Assembly: GCA_030044455.1 (NCBI GenBank)
Contig: JASHVU010000669.1
Coordinates: 1 to 6,607, forward strand
Direction of reading: 5' to 3'
DNA from: Acidobacteriaceae bacterium
GTDB lineage: Bacteria > Acidobacteriota > Terriglobia > Terriglobales > Acidobacteriaceae
DNA: 6,607 nt
Of this stretch, positions 1-6,280 are shown piece after piece. How positions within the stretch are numbered: the first letter of the stretch is position 1; every line of letters begins with the position of its first letter. The position numbers and the translations under genes are program-made. Below the pieces are notes generated by a model, which saw nothing but the letters and a program-made list of their open reading frames with translations, did not search any database and was not told the DNA's origin.

Positions 1-170
1 GAGTTAGTAAGTCCGCGATAAGTTGGTTGGCTACTCATCTCCGCGGGATTCTAAATACGTCCACGAAACTGGGTGCCTCATATCTCGATTCTGAGACAGG
101 GGAAACCACAGAACCAGGTTTACCCGGCTCCAGCCCTGCTAACTCCGCTAGCTCCGCTTTATAACCACCT
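1..170. other. Upstream region of msrQ, no supported gene
   Basis: I see no gene that I can support here. The forward frames do not contain a recognisable C-terminus of MsrP, the molybdopterin subunit that usually precedes msrQ. One forward frame is open from the window edge to a TAA at 162-164, but its translation ends in a low-complexity Ser/Ala/Pro/Gly-rich tail that matches no family I know. The last bases before msrQ contain a TATAAC hexamer listed separately as a possible promoter. The region is slightly more AT-rich than the coding parts of the window, which fits intergenic DNA. Confidence 0.4.
160..165 (+). promoter_or_regulatory. Candidate -10 element for leaderless msrQ transcript
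   Basis: TATAAC lies five bases before the msrQ ATG, and no purine-rich Shine-Dalgarno sequence is present between them or just upstream. A -10 box ending five bases before the ATG would place the transcription start on or next to the A of the start codon, which is the geometry of a leaderless mRNA. No convincing -35 box is seen 16-18 bases upstream, so this rests on the hexamer and on the missing ribosome binding site. Confidence 0.3.
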
Positions 171-788
171 ATGCCCCGATCGACCATCATCCTGCTCAAG
201 ACGCTCACCTGGATCGCATGCCTCGCGCCTGCTGCGTGGCTGGTATGGGGCGCAATCACCAACAATCTCGGCCCCGATCCCACCGCCAGGCTCGCCTTCG
301 CCACCGGTCTCGCCACGCTTCGTCTGCTGGCCATCACGCTTGCCATCTCCCCGATCCGCAAGCTCATTCCGCGGCTCGGCTGGCTCATCCGCTTCCGGCG
401 TCTGCTCGGCCTCTTTGCTTTTTTCTACGCCACGCTGCACATGCTCACCTGGCTTGCGCTCTATAACAACTTCGACCCGCACGCCATGCTGATCGACGTT
501 ACCAAGCGCCGCTTCATCATGGCCGGCGCAGCCGCATATCTGCTGCTTTTGCCGCTCGCGCTCACCTCAACCAACTGGGCCATCCGCAAGCTGGGCGGCA
601 AAAACTGGAACCGCCTGCACAGCCTCATCTATCTCGCGGCCATCTGCGGAGTAGTGCACTACTGGTGGCAAGTCAAGCCCGGCGTGCTCACGCCTACGAA
701 TATGACGGTCCTGTTTGCCGTGCTGCTGCTGGCGCGGCCCGTAATCGCCTTCGCGCAGAAGCGCAAATCGCAAAGCGCAGCGGCCTGA
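171..788 (+). CDS. msrQ: MsrQ, haem-binding membrane subunit of the periplasmic methionine sulfoxide reductase
   Basis: This is a 205-residue integral membrane protein of the MsrQ/YedZ family (ferric-reductase-like transmembrane fold), which passes quinone-derived electrons to the periplasmic molybdoenzyme MsrP for repair of oxidised methionines. Seen in the sequence: about six hydrophobic segments (near residues 12-30, 45-62, 78-98, 115-132, 150-166 and 177-195), the GPDP motif at 34-37 and RRLLG at 76-80. Histidines at 90 (FYATLHML), 150 (WNRLHSLIY) and 163 (VVHYWW) sit almost exactly where the haem-ligating and conserved histidines of the E. coli protein lie (91, 151, 164). The length is normal. 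The ATG at 171 gives the expected N-terminus, although no Shine-Dalgarno sequence precedes it. MsrP is not visible upstream or downstream. The gene converges on the lipoprotein gene with only 24 bp between the two stop codons. Confidence 0.92.
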   Translation: MPRSTIILLKTLTWIACLAPAAWLVWGAITNNLGPDPTARLAFATGLATLRLLAITLAISPIRKLIPRLGWLIRFRRLLGLFAFFYATLHMLTWLALYNNFDPHAMLIDVTKRRFIMAGAAAYLLLLPLALTSTNWAIRKLGGKNWNRLHSLIYLAAICGVVHYWWQVKPGVLTPTNMTVLFAVLLLARPVIAFAQKRKSQSAAA

Positions 789-812
789 TCGGGTCTTCGC
801 TACAGCTCTTGG
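789..812. other. 24-bp convergent gap between msrQ and the lipoprotein gene
   Basis: The two stop codons face each other across 24 bp. No hairpin followed by a T run is visible in either direction, so the 3' ends of the two transcripts probably overlap, or termination depends on Rho. Confidence 0.5.
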
Positions 813-2042
813 CTATTGGCTGGCCTGCTGCGGCGGAGGCGGTTCAGTCAGCGGGACCAGCACATCGGTCATGTCGTCCTGCACGCTGAGCGGCATCTCC
901 TTGTCCATGTATTTGTGCACGCCGGCTGTGGCCTGCGCCGGCGCCCCTGAGTCCGCCGCTCCCGAGCCATCGCCACTCTGGCCCGCTGAACCCTGTCCAT
1001 CGGCACTCTGCGACGGTGCACCGGCAGCAACATCCTGCGCATTCGTCACCTGCAAAATGTAGCTGCCGGAAGGCACGTAGTCGAAGCTGAAGCTGCCGTC
1101 TTTCAGCATCGCCGTCTGCCGTGCCTCTTCGCGGTCGTCGGCGTAGAGCAGATGCACAGTTGCTTGCGAAGGCGCATGCGCGTCCGTGCCCGCAGTGATG
1201 TTGCCGGCAACGGTGAATAGCCCATCGAGCGGCAGCACAATATCGACGCCGTTATGCGTTTCACCCGCGCTCACCTTCACGGTCTGAGCCTTGTCGATGC
1301 GGAAGCCGCCGCCAAAGCAGAACTTCGGCGACGCGTTTTCGTCTTTTACCGGCAACAGAGCGCAGACCTTGTATTCGCCTTGAGGCAGATCGGGAATGAC
1401 ATAACGCCCGCGCCCGTCGCTCTTGGCGTCATCCGGCCAGCCGTCGCCGCCACTCGATCCAATCTTGATCCAGTGATCCTGCCCGGTCTTGCGCAGCACC
1501 GCGTATCGAATTCCGATGGCCGGGCTCGAGTCGTCATAGCTCATAGTGCCTTCAATTGCGGCGCCGCGATCGATCGAAATACTGATGTCGCTTGTGTGTT
1601 GCGCCGCGACGGTGAGCTTCACCAGGTGATCTTTCCACTGGTCGATCTCATCGATAAGTTTTTCGCGCTCCGAGGCCCCGGCCCCAAGCCGGTTTTCATC
1701 CACCGCCAGCGTCGGGTCGATATACCCGTCGAGCGTGGCGAAGGCGTAGTAATCGCCGGGAGGGACCGCCTCAATCTTGAATTTGCCATCCAGGCCCGTC
1801 GTGCCGGTTTCGTCCAGGTCGATCGAGTCTTTGTCGGGACCCGCTCCGGCGGTCTTGGGGTCGTATGCACGCAGCAGCATAACGTCGGCAAATCGCGCTG
1901 GCCTGCCGGTGTCGGTGCACAGCACAAAACCGGTCACGGTTCCTTTGGTAGGATCGGGTTTGCGCGGCGCGTTGTCATCTGGGCAGCCGCTCATCGTGAG
2001 GCACGCCAACGCGGCTACGCCAAACCAGAAGAGTCTTTTCAC
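813..2042 (-). CDS. Lipoprotein with three carboxypeptidase-regulatory-like (beta-sandwich) repeats, function unknown
   Basis: I place the start at the GTG at 2042, giving 409 residues. This start opens a typical lipoprotein signal peptide: positive KR at 2-3, a hydrophobic core at 4-17 and Cys20 after Met-Ser-Gly as a slightly loose lipobox. A longer in-frame reading up to 2288 would run through the end of rnhB and bury the signal peptide, so it is rejected. The mature part has three repeats that each end in the signature of carboxypeptidase-regulatory/Cna-B-like folds: VPPGDYYAFA (about 93-102), LPQGEYKVCA (219-228) and VPSGSYILQV (323-332). A probably helical insert (about 122-145) separates repeats one and two. 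Residues 340-375 are a Ser/Gly/Ala/Asp/Gln-rich linker, and the protein ends in a Pro/Gln-rich tail. It lies 22 bp behind rnhB, with a GGGG stretch about ten bases before the GTG, so the two are probably cotranscribed. No catalytic residues are evident, and binding or structural roles are possible. Confidence 0.8.
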   Translation of the reverse strand: MKRLFWFGVAALACLTMSGCPDDNAPRKPDPTKGTVTGFVLCTDTGRPARFADVMLLRAYDPKTAGAGPDKDSIDLDETGTTGLDGKFKIEAVPPGDYYAFATLDGYIDPTLAVDENRLGAGASEREKLIDEIDQWKDHLVKLTVAAQHTSDISISIDRGAAIEGTMSYDDSSPAIGIRYAVLRKTGQDHWIKIGSSGGDGWPDDAKSDGRGRYVIPDLPQGEYKVCALLPVKDENASPKFCFGGGFRIDKAQTVKVSAGETHNGVDIVLPLDGLFTVAGNITAGTDAHAPSQATVHLLYADDREEARQTAMLKDGSFSFDYVPSGSYILQVTNAQDVAAGAPSQSADGQGSAGQSGDGSGAADSGAPAQATAGVHKYMDKEMPLSVQDDMTDVLVPLTEPPPPQQASQ

Positions 2043-2064
2043 TGCTCGACTACCCCGCGCATCA

Positions 2065-2706
2065 TCACTCAGGAAATTGTAGCGCCGTTTGCGCCACCGG
2101 GCGGTAGCTCTTGCGATGCAGCGGAGTCGGACCCAGGCGCTTAAGCGCCTCAAGGTGCTGCGCCGAGCAGTAGCCCTTGTGCCTGGCCAGCCCGTAGCCG
2201 GGATACACAGCGTCAAGCTCAACCAGCAGCCGATCGCGATGCACCTTGGCCAGCACGCTCGCTGCGGCAATCGACATGCTCGTCGCATCGCCCTGCACTA
2301 CGGCCTGCTGCTGGCAGGGCCAGTCGATGGCATCGAGGGTGTCGAGGCCGTCGATCAGCAGATAGTCCGGCGTGATTGCCAATTGTTCAGCGGCCTTGCG
2401 CATGGCCAGCAGCGAGGCCCGGCGAATGTTGATGCGGTCGATCGTCTCTACGTCCACCGCGGCTACTGCCCACGCAATCGCATTCGAACGAATCTCACCG
2501 TCGAATTCGTTGCGCATTTTCTCGGTAAGTTTTTTTGAGTCGGTGAGGCCTTGCAGGCGGCAGCGATTTGGAAGAATTACTGCAGCCGCCACCACCGGCC
2601 CGAACATCGGTCCCCGCCCCACTTCATCCAGCCCGGCAATACGCAATGCGCCAGCGCGCCGCGCGGCATCTTCGAGCGCCCATCCGCATGACTGGGTTAC
2701 GGCCAT
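2065..2706 (-). CDS. rnhB: Ribonuclease HII
   Basis: RNase HII cuts the RNA strand of RNA-DNA hybrids and starts removal of single ribonucleotides misincorporated in DNA, in the cytoplasm. From the ATG at 2706 the protein has 213 residues, normal for the family. Family motifs appear in order: GLDEVGRG near 26-33 (Asp and Glu are the first two metal-binding acids), LTDSKKL near 54-60, LLIDG near 115-119 (Asp is the third acidic ligand), GDATSMSIAAASVLAKVHRD near 139-158 (carrying the fourth acid and the conserved lysine) and HKGY near 176-179. An in-frame ATG at 2790 would add 28 residues unlike any RNase HII and would put the hairpin of the intergenic region inside the gene, so the internal ATG is preferred. 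No clear Shine-Dalgarno sequence precedes it. The lipoprotein gene follows 22 bp downstream on the same strand. Confidence 0.94.
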   Translation of the reverse strand: MAVTQSCGWALEDAARRAGALRIAGLDEVGRGPMFGPVVAAAVILPNRCRLQGLTDSKKLTEKMRNEFDGEIRSNAIAWAVAAVDVETIDRINIRRASLLAMRKAAEQLAITPDYLLIDGLDTLDAIDWPCQQQAVVQGDATSMSIAAASVLAKVHRDRLLVELDAVYPGYGLARHKGYCSAQHLEALKRLGPTPLHRKSYRPVAQTALQFPE

Positions 2707-2712
2707 GGATCG

Positions 2713-2718
2713 AGTATA
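2713..2718 (-). promoter_or_regulatory. Candidate -10 element upstream of rnhB
   Basis: On the minus strand TATACT lies six bases before the rnhB ATG at 2706, and the leader has no purine-rich ribosome binding site. The geometry would put the transcription start at the start codon, as in a leaderless mRNA, and it nearly repeats the arrangement before msrQ. No good -35 box is found at the usual 16-18 bp. If real, it gives rnhB and the lipoprotein gene their own promoter separate from htrA. Confidence 0.3.
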
Positions 2719-2753
2719 GGAAACCGCCGGATCCGCGTCGGTGCAAAACGCGC

Positions 2754-2785
2754 CGGGCCGCTGACTTGTTTGAGTCAACGGCCCG
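2754..2785 (-). terminator. Strong hairpin between htrA and rnhB, possible weak terminator
   Basis: CGGGCCG at 2754-2760 pairs perfectly with CGGCCCG at 2779-2785. Inside it TGACT at 2762-2766 pairs with AGTCA at 2773-2777, with one mismatched pair between the two arms (2761/2778) and a six-base loop. This makes a 13-position stem with a single mismatch. Read on the minus strand it lies about 45 bases after the htrA stop and is followed, after four GC bases, by only TTTT. The T tract is short and displaced, so it may be a weak intrinsic terminator, an mRNA 3'-end stabiliser, or a regulatory element. The plus-strand side has no T run. A second, weaker pairing (CCACC 2794-2798 with GGTGG 2815-2819, 16-base loop) lies closer to the htrA stop. 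Confidence 0.45.
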
Positions 2786-2830
2786 TACATTTACCACCTT
2801 ACCCGAATGACGATGGTGGGTTATGAAGCG

Positions 2831-4411
2831 TTATCCGGCATTCTGAGTCGGGTGAAGTACCCTGAAGCTCTGCCCGCCGTTGGCCCACACCAGCAGCAGA
2901 ATGTCTTTGCCCGCGGGCACGGCATGAATCGCGCTCACGCAGCTTTGGGGGCCGTCCACCGGCTTGCGGTCCACTTCAAGAATCACGTCGCCGGGCGCCA
3001 GACCCGCATCGTCGGCCGCGCTGCCAGGGCGCACCGTCTGAATGGCCGCACCCTTCACGCGATCGGGAATGTTGTACTGCTGCCGCACGTCGGAGGTGAG
3101 TTCATCGAGCGCGATGCCCAGCTTGCCACCCTGCGACCCGCCGCCCGCGCCCGAGTTCGAAGCTTCCTCCACTCCCTTGGCGTGAAACTCGCCGACCGTA
3201 ATGTGAATGGTTAAGGCCTTGCCGTTGCGCAGAATCCCCAAGTCAATCTGCGTGCCCGGCGTCATCTCGCTCACCGCAACCTGCAGCGCGCTGGCGTTGG
3301 CCATGGTCTTGCCGTCGAGCGTGCGAATCACGTCGCCGCTCTTCAGGCCCGCGCGATCGGCCGGCGAATCGGGCGTCACTTCGCTGATGATTGCTCCCGA
3401 CGCGTCGGGCAGGTTGAAGAAGGTGGCGTTGTCCGGCGTCACCGCGTTCATGCTGATGCCCAGGTACCCGTGGTGTACCGCGCCCGATTTGATGATCTGG
3501 TCGGTCGATGCCTTCACCAGCTGCGCGGGAATGGCAAACCCGGCCCCGGCAAACGAGCCGCTGTTCGAAATAATGAACGTGTCGATGCCAATCACCTGGC
3601 CATACGCATCAACAAGCGGGCCGCCCGAGTTACCAGGATTGATGGCCGCGTCAGTCTGGATATAGTCGCCCGGCTTGCGCGCATCGTTGGAATACGGGTT
3701 GGGGCGGTCGAGGCCGCTGATGATGCCCCGCGTTACCGTGAATGGGAAGTTGCCGAAGGGATTGCCGAAGGCCAATACCGTTTGCCCCGGGCGCAACTTG
3801 TTTGAGTCGCCAAAAGAGAGGCTGGGCAGGTTGTGCTGGTCGATCTTGATGACCGCCAGATCGTTCAACTTATCTACGCCGATCAGCTTGGCAGTGAAGA
3901 CGCGGCGGTCGTCGAGCGTTACGCGAATCTGGGTTGCCCCGTCCACTACGTGGTCGTTGGTCACAATGTACCCGTCGGGCGAAATAATCACGCCGCTGCC
4001 GATGCCGTGTTCAATCTGCGGCTGCTGCGGCCCGCTCTGCCCGTTAGGGCCAAAGAAGAAGAACCGCCGGAATCCCGGCGGCAGATCCTGCGGATTGATG
4101 CCGCCGAATCCCTGGCCGCCATTCTGGCCGCCATCCTGGTCATCGTCTGAAGCCTGCTCGCCTGACACCCGCGACGTCACCGCGACATTGACCACGCACG
4201 GTGTTACCCTAGCCGCAACCGCTTCTACGGCGTTGTCGAGCGCCACCAGCGGTTCAACGCTCGAACTGTCGAGCGGCCCCGCCGCCGGCGCCGCGTGAGC
4301 GGTGTAGTGAGTTGTGAAAAATACAAAGCTTAGAACCAATGTCGCGATGATTCCGGCTGGGATGGCCAGCTTCTTCGCAATTACTACTAATTGTTTAGTT
4401 GTTACATTCAT
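2831..4411 (-). CDS. htrA: Do/HtrA-family periplasmic serine protease with two PDZ domains
   Basis: This 526-residue protein degrades or refolds damaged proteins in the periplasm (DegP/DegQ type, family S1C). The N-terminus has a hydrophobic segment at about 16-33 followed by Ala-His-Ala at 38-40, so it is either a cleaved signal peptide or a membrane anchor. A Gly/Gln/Asp-rich stretch (about 84-104) and a Phe-rich loop (RRFFFFG near 115-121) fall in the variable loop before the protease core. The catalytic triad is His154 (TNDHVVDG), Asp184 (LNDLAVIKI) and Ser262 (GNSGGPL). PDZ1 spans about 314-407 with YLGIS, and PDZ2 about 430-520 with KLGIALDEL; a Gly/Ser linker (about 418-430) separates them. 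The ATG at 4411 has a GGAGG seven bases upstream. It lies 33 bp behind the M56 protease gene on the same strand, with no terminator visible between them, so it is probably the output or a co-regulated member of that unit. Confidence 0.95.
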   Translation of the reverse strand: MNVTTKQLVVIAKKLAIPAGIIATLVLSFVFFTTHYTAHAAPAAGPLDSSSVEPLVALDNAVEAVAARVTPCVVNVAVTSRVSGEQASDDDQDGGQNGGQGFGGINPQDLPPGFRRFFFFGPNGQSGPQQPQIEHGIGSGVIISPDGYIVTNDHVVDGATQIRVTLDDRRVFTAKLIGVDKLNDLAVIKIDQHNLPSLSFGDSNKLRPGQTVLAFGNPFGNFPFTVTRGIISGLDRPNPYSNDARKPGDYIQTDAAINPGNSGGPLVDAYGQVIGIDTFIISNSGSFAGAGFAIPAQLVKASTDQIIKSGAVHHGYLGISMNAVTPDNATFFNLPDASGAIISEVTPDSPADRAGLKSGDVIRTLDGKTMANASALQVAVSEMTPGTQIDLGILRNGKALTIHITVGEFHAKGVEEASNSGAGGGSQGGKLGIALDELTSDVRQQYNIPDRVKGAAIQTVRPGSAADDAGLAPGDVILEVDRKPVDGPQSCVSAIHAVPAGKDILLLVWANGGQSFRVLHPTQNAG

Positions 4412-4418
4412 TTGCTTC

Positions 4419-4423
4419 CCTCC
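4419..4423 (-). promoter_or_regulatory. Ribosome binding site of htrA
   Basis: GGAGG on the minus strand lies seven bases before the htrA ATG, an ideal Shine-Dalgarno match and spacing. It is the clearest ribosome binding site in the window and contrasts with msrQ and rnhB, which show none. It fixes the htrA start. Confidence 0.75.
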
Positions 4424-4444
4424 GTGGGTTAATGTTCTCGCTTC

Positions 4445-6277
4445 TTAGAGTTGGATTACGAACCAGCCGTTACCGAGCGGAACTGCGTGGAATCGGCTGT
4501 TCAAAGAATTTGTTGCCAGCGGAGCCGACTGGCCCGCGGGTATGGCGCTGCTGCTGGCTGAAAGCGCCGGACCCGCCGGCTTTCCCGCCGCTGAATTTGT
4601 CGGTTGTGTGGCTGGGTCCAGCCCTCTCGCCGCCGTTTGCTGCGCGGTTACCGGCTTTTGCCCCGGATAGATTTGTGCAGAATGGCTTTGCGCAGGGAAA
4701 ATACGGAAGATCAGTCTCGTAATCATGATCCGTCCGGTGCTGCTCTCCGCCGGCTGCGCGTTCGCGGCGTCATCAGGACCGTAGTCCGAAACCACCCGGT
4801 CGCCCTGCACGTCGCCCGAGGCCTCAACCTGTTCATAGGCCGTAAGCACAATCAACTCCTGCGGCGCGGTCGTATCACTCCTGTCCGAAACCGCAACTGC
4901 ACTCGCGGGCGCACTCACCTCCGTCTGCCCGTACACCGCCCTCTGCTGCAAGCCCGTATGCGTGACCCTTGCGTCATCCTTTTGCGGGCCGGCCTTTAAA
5001 TATGACGCCCGGCAATGCGTGCCATTGTGCTTCTTGGTTTCGGGCATAATCGCCATCGCGTTGATGGCACGGTAATGCGAGGCCATCGTCGCGTCAGGCT
5101 GGCCCGATTGCGCCTCTGCCGGAACCATCCCCGCCGTATCCACCGTCACTCTCGGCTGCGCCGGAACAAACGCCACCAGCTGCGGGCAGCGCGCCAGCGC
5201 CACCGCTCCGACCGCCAGTGCGCAGCCCACCGCGCCAACCAGCGCTCCGCTCACCGTGGGATGCATCGCGCTCCGCCGCACCAGGATGCTGTGCACGCGG
5301 CGCGCCAGCTCCGGCCGGCGCTCAAATGCGCCCAGGCTCAATGCCTCGGCGCGGCGCTCCATGTGCCGCTCGGCTAACCCCGCCAGGCACGCAGCGTAGG
5401 CTCGCGGAGCCCGCGTCCGCCGCACCACGCCCTCATCGCACGCCATCTCGCGCTCGCCGCATAATCTCCGCTCAATGAATGCGAGCGCGGGGTTGAGCGG
5501 AAAAACTACCAGGCACAGCTTCTGCAACAGGTTCGTCCAGTCGTCGCGCCGCCGCAGGTGCTCAGCCTCGTGCAGTACAACCTGTTCGAGCTCCTGCTCG
5601 GTCAGCCGCTCCATCAGCCATTCGGGAATCAGAATCCGCGGCGCAAAAAATCCAATCACACTGGGCCGGTCGAGCTCGCGCGTGGTGCAAACTTCAAATC
5701 GCGTTTGCCCCGCATCGCTTCCAGTTCCACTGCTTCCATCCCAAGCGCGTGGACCCCGGAGCGCCGTCGCCGTCTTCCACAGCCGGCGCAGTCGGACCGT
5801 GTGAACGCCCAGGTCAATGGCGCGGGCCAGCGCCATCAGCAGCCACAGCGCCGCAATCGCCAGACTCCAGCGGTCGCTCAGTTGCCAGGGATGAGCCAGC
5901 CACGCGTGCCCGAGCCCAGCATGCCCGAGAAATGACCGCGATGCGAGAGAACCAAGGGAAGCCGAGCCGTAATTCGAATCCGCGGACGCACCCGCTCCTG
6001 AAGCCATCAGCCGCCCCAGCGCCGGCACAAACGGCAGCGCGACAAGAACTGAAAATCCCGCCGCCCACGCCGCAAATCGGTGTCCTGCGGCAACGCGGGG
6101 CGCAAAGCGCATGCACAGCGCCAGTCCGGCGGCGATCAATGCACCCTGCCAAAGCGCAGTCACGGCAACCGGCGCGGCCGCATGCGCAAACCCACGGAAC
6201 CCGTCGGCCAGCGCGCTCAAATGGCCGGCGCTTAAGAGATGAGCGAACAACGGGGAAGCTATCGGCAAAGTCAGCAT
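4445..6277 (-). CDS. M56-family BlaR1-like membrane metalloprotease with an unusual extracytoplasmic region
   Basis: This 610-residue protein resembles the BlaR1/MecR1 sensor-protease class (peptidase M56), which transmits an outside signal to inactivate a BlaI-type repressor. Hydrophobic membrane segments lie near 34-56, 67-90, 136-157 and 341-363. The protease domain between the last two carries the zinc-binding HEAEH (His236, Glu237, His240) followed by RRRDDW, and a downstream GEREMACDE (274-282) that supplies the usual third-ligand region. After the last membrane segment about 245 residues remain. They are rich in Ala, Ser, Gln, Thr and Pro and show none of the SxxK, SxN or KTG motifs of a penicillin-binding sensor. 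They contain short beta-like stretches (QELIVLTAYEQV near 473-484, IMITRLIFRIF near 517-527) and end in GWFVIQL. The ATG at 6277 is separated from the repressor stop by only three bases, with a GGAGG 13 bases upstream, suggesting translational coupling. The ligand is unknown. Confidence 0.88.
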   Translation of the reverse strand: MLTLPIASPLFAHLLSAGHLSALADGFRGFAHAAAPVAVTALWQGALIAAGLALCMRFAPRVAAGHRFAAWAAGFSVLVALPFVPALGRLMASGAGASADSNYGSASLGSLASRSFLGHAGLGHAWLAHPWQLSDRWSLAIAALWLLMALARAIDLGVHTVRLRRLWKTATALRGPRAWDGSSGTGSDAGQTRFEVCTTRELDRPSVIGFFAPRILIPEWLMERLTEQELEQVVLHEAEHLRRRDDWTNLLQKLCLVVFPLNPALAFIERRLCGEREMACDEGVVRRTRAPRAYAACLAGLAERHMERRAEALSLGAFERRPELARRVHSILVRRSAMHPTVSGALVGAVGCALAVGAVALARCPQLVAFVPAQPRVTVDTAGMVPAEAQSGQPDATMASHYRAINAMAIMPETKKHNGTHCRASYLKAGPQKDDARVTHTGLQQRAVYGQTEVSAPASAVAVSDRSDTTAPQELIVLTAYEQVEASGDVQGDRVVSDYGPDDAANAQPAESSTGRIMITRLIFRIFPAQSHSAQIYPGQKPVTAQQTAARGLDPATQPTNSAAGKPAGPALSASSSAIPAGQSAPLATNSLNSRFHAVPLGNGWFVIQL

Positions 6278-6280
6278 GGG

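Noticed and set aside
3..164. Open forward frame entering from the left edge, possible C-terminus of an upstream gene
   Set aside because: It is only 53 codons, has no recognisable family motif and a low-complexity end, and no MsrP-like C-terminus. It cannot be told apart from chance.
35..388. 117-codon minus-strand frame over the msrQ start
   Set aside because: It mostly overlaps well-supported msrQ coding sequence and shows no family features.
1254..2144. 296-codon open frame antisense to the lipoprotein gene
   Set aside because: It is fully opposite a gene with a clear signal peptide and repeats. Its translation is Arg/Ala/Val-rich without motifs, as expected of a shadow frame in GC-rich DNA.
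2043..2288. In-frame extension of the lipoprotein reading frame to an upstream start, giving 491 residues
   Set aside because: The extension overlaps the 3' end of rnhB in another frame, has an Arg/Cys/Trp-rich composition typical of an off-frame translation, and would bury the clear lipoprotein signal peptide that begins at the GTG at 2042.
2707..2790. Longer RNase HII start at 2790
   Set aside because: The extra 28 residues match nothing in the family and are encoded across the intergenic hairpin. The ATG at 2706 gives the standard family length.
2764..3808. Thirteen-base match (ACTTGTTTGAGTC) shared by the intergenic hairpin and the htrA coding region near 3796
   Set aside because: One 13-base match is close to chance expectation in 6.6 kb, and the second copy is fixed by the htrA protein sequence. 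It lacks the flanking stem.
3675..4298. 207-codon open frame antisense to htrA
   Set aside because: It is opposite the catalytic region of a certain HtrA gene, with a Pro/Ser/Arg-rich translation and no ribosome binding site or motif.
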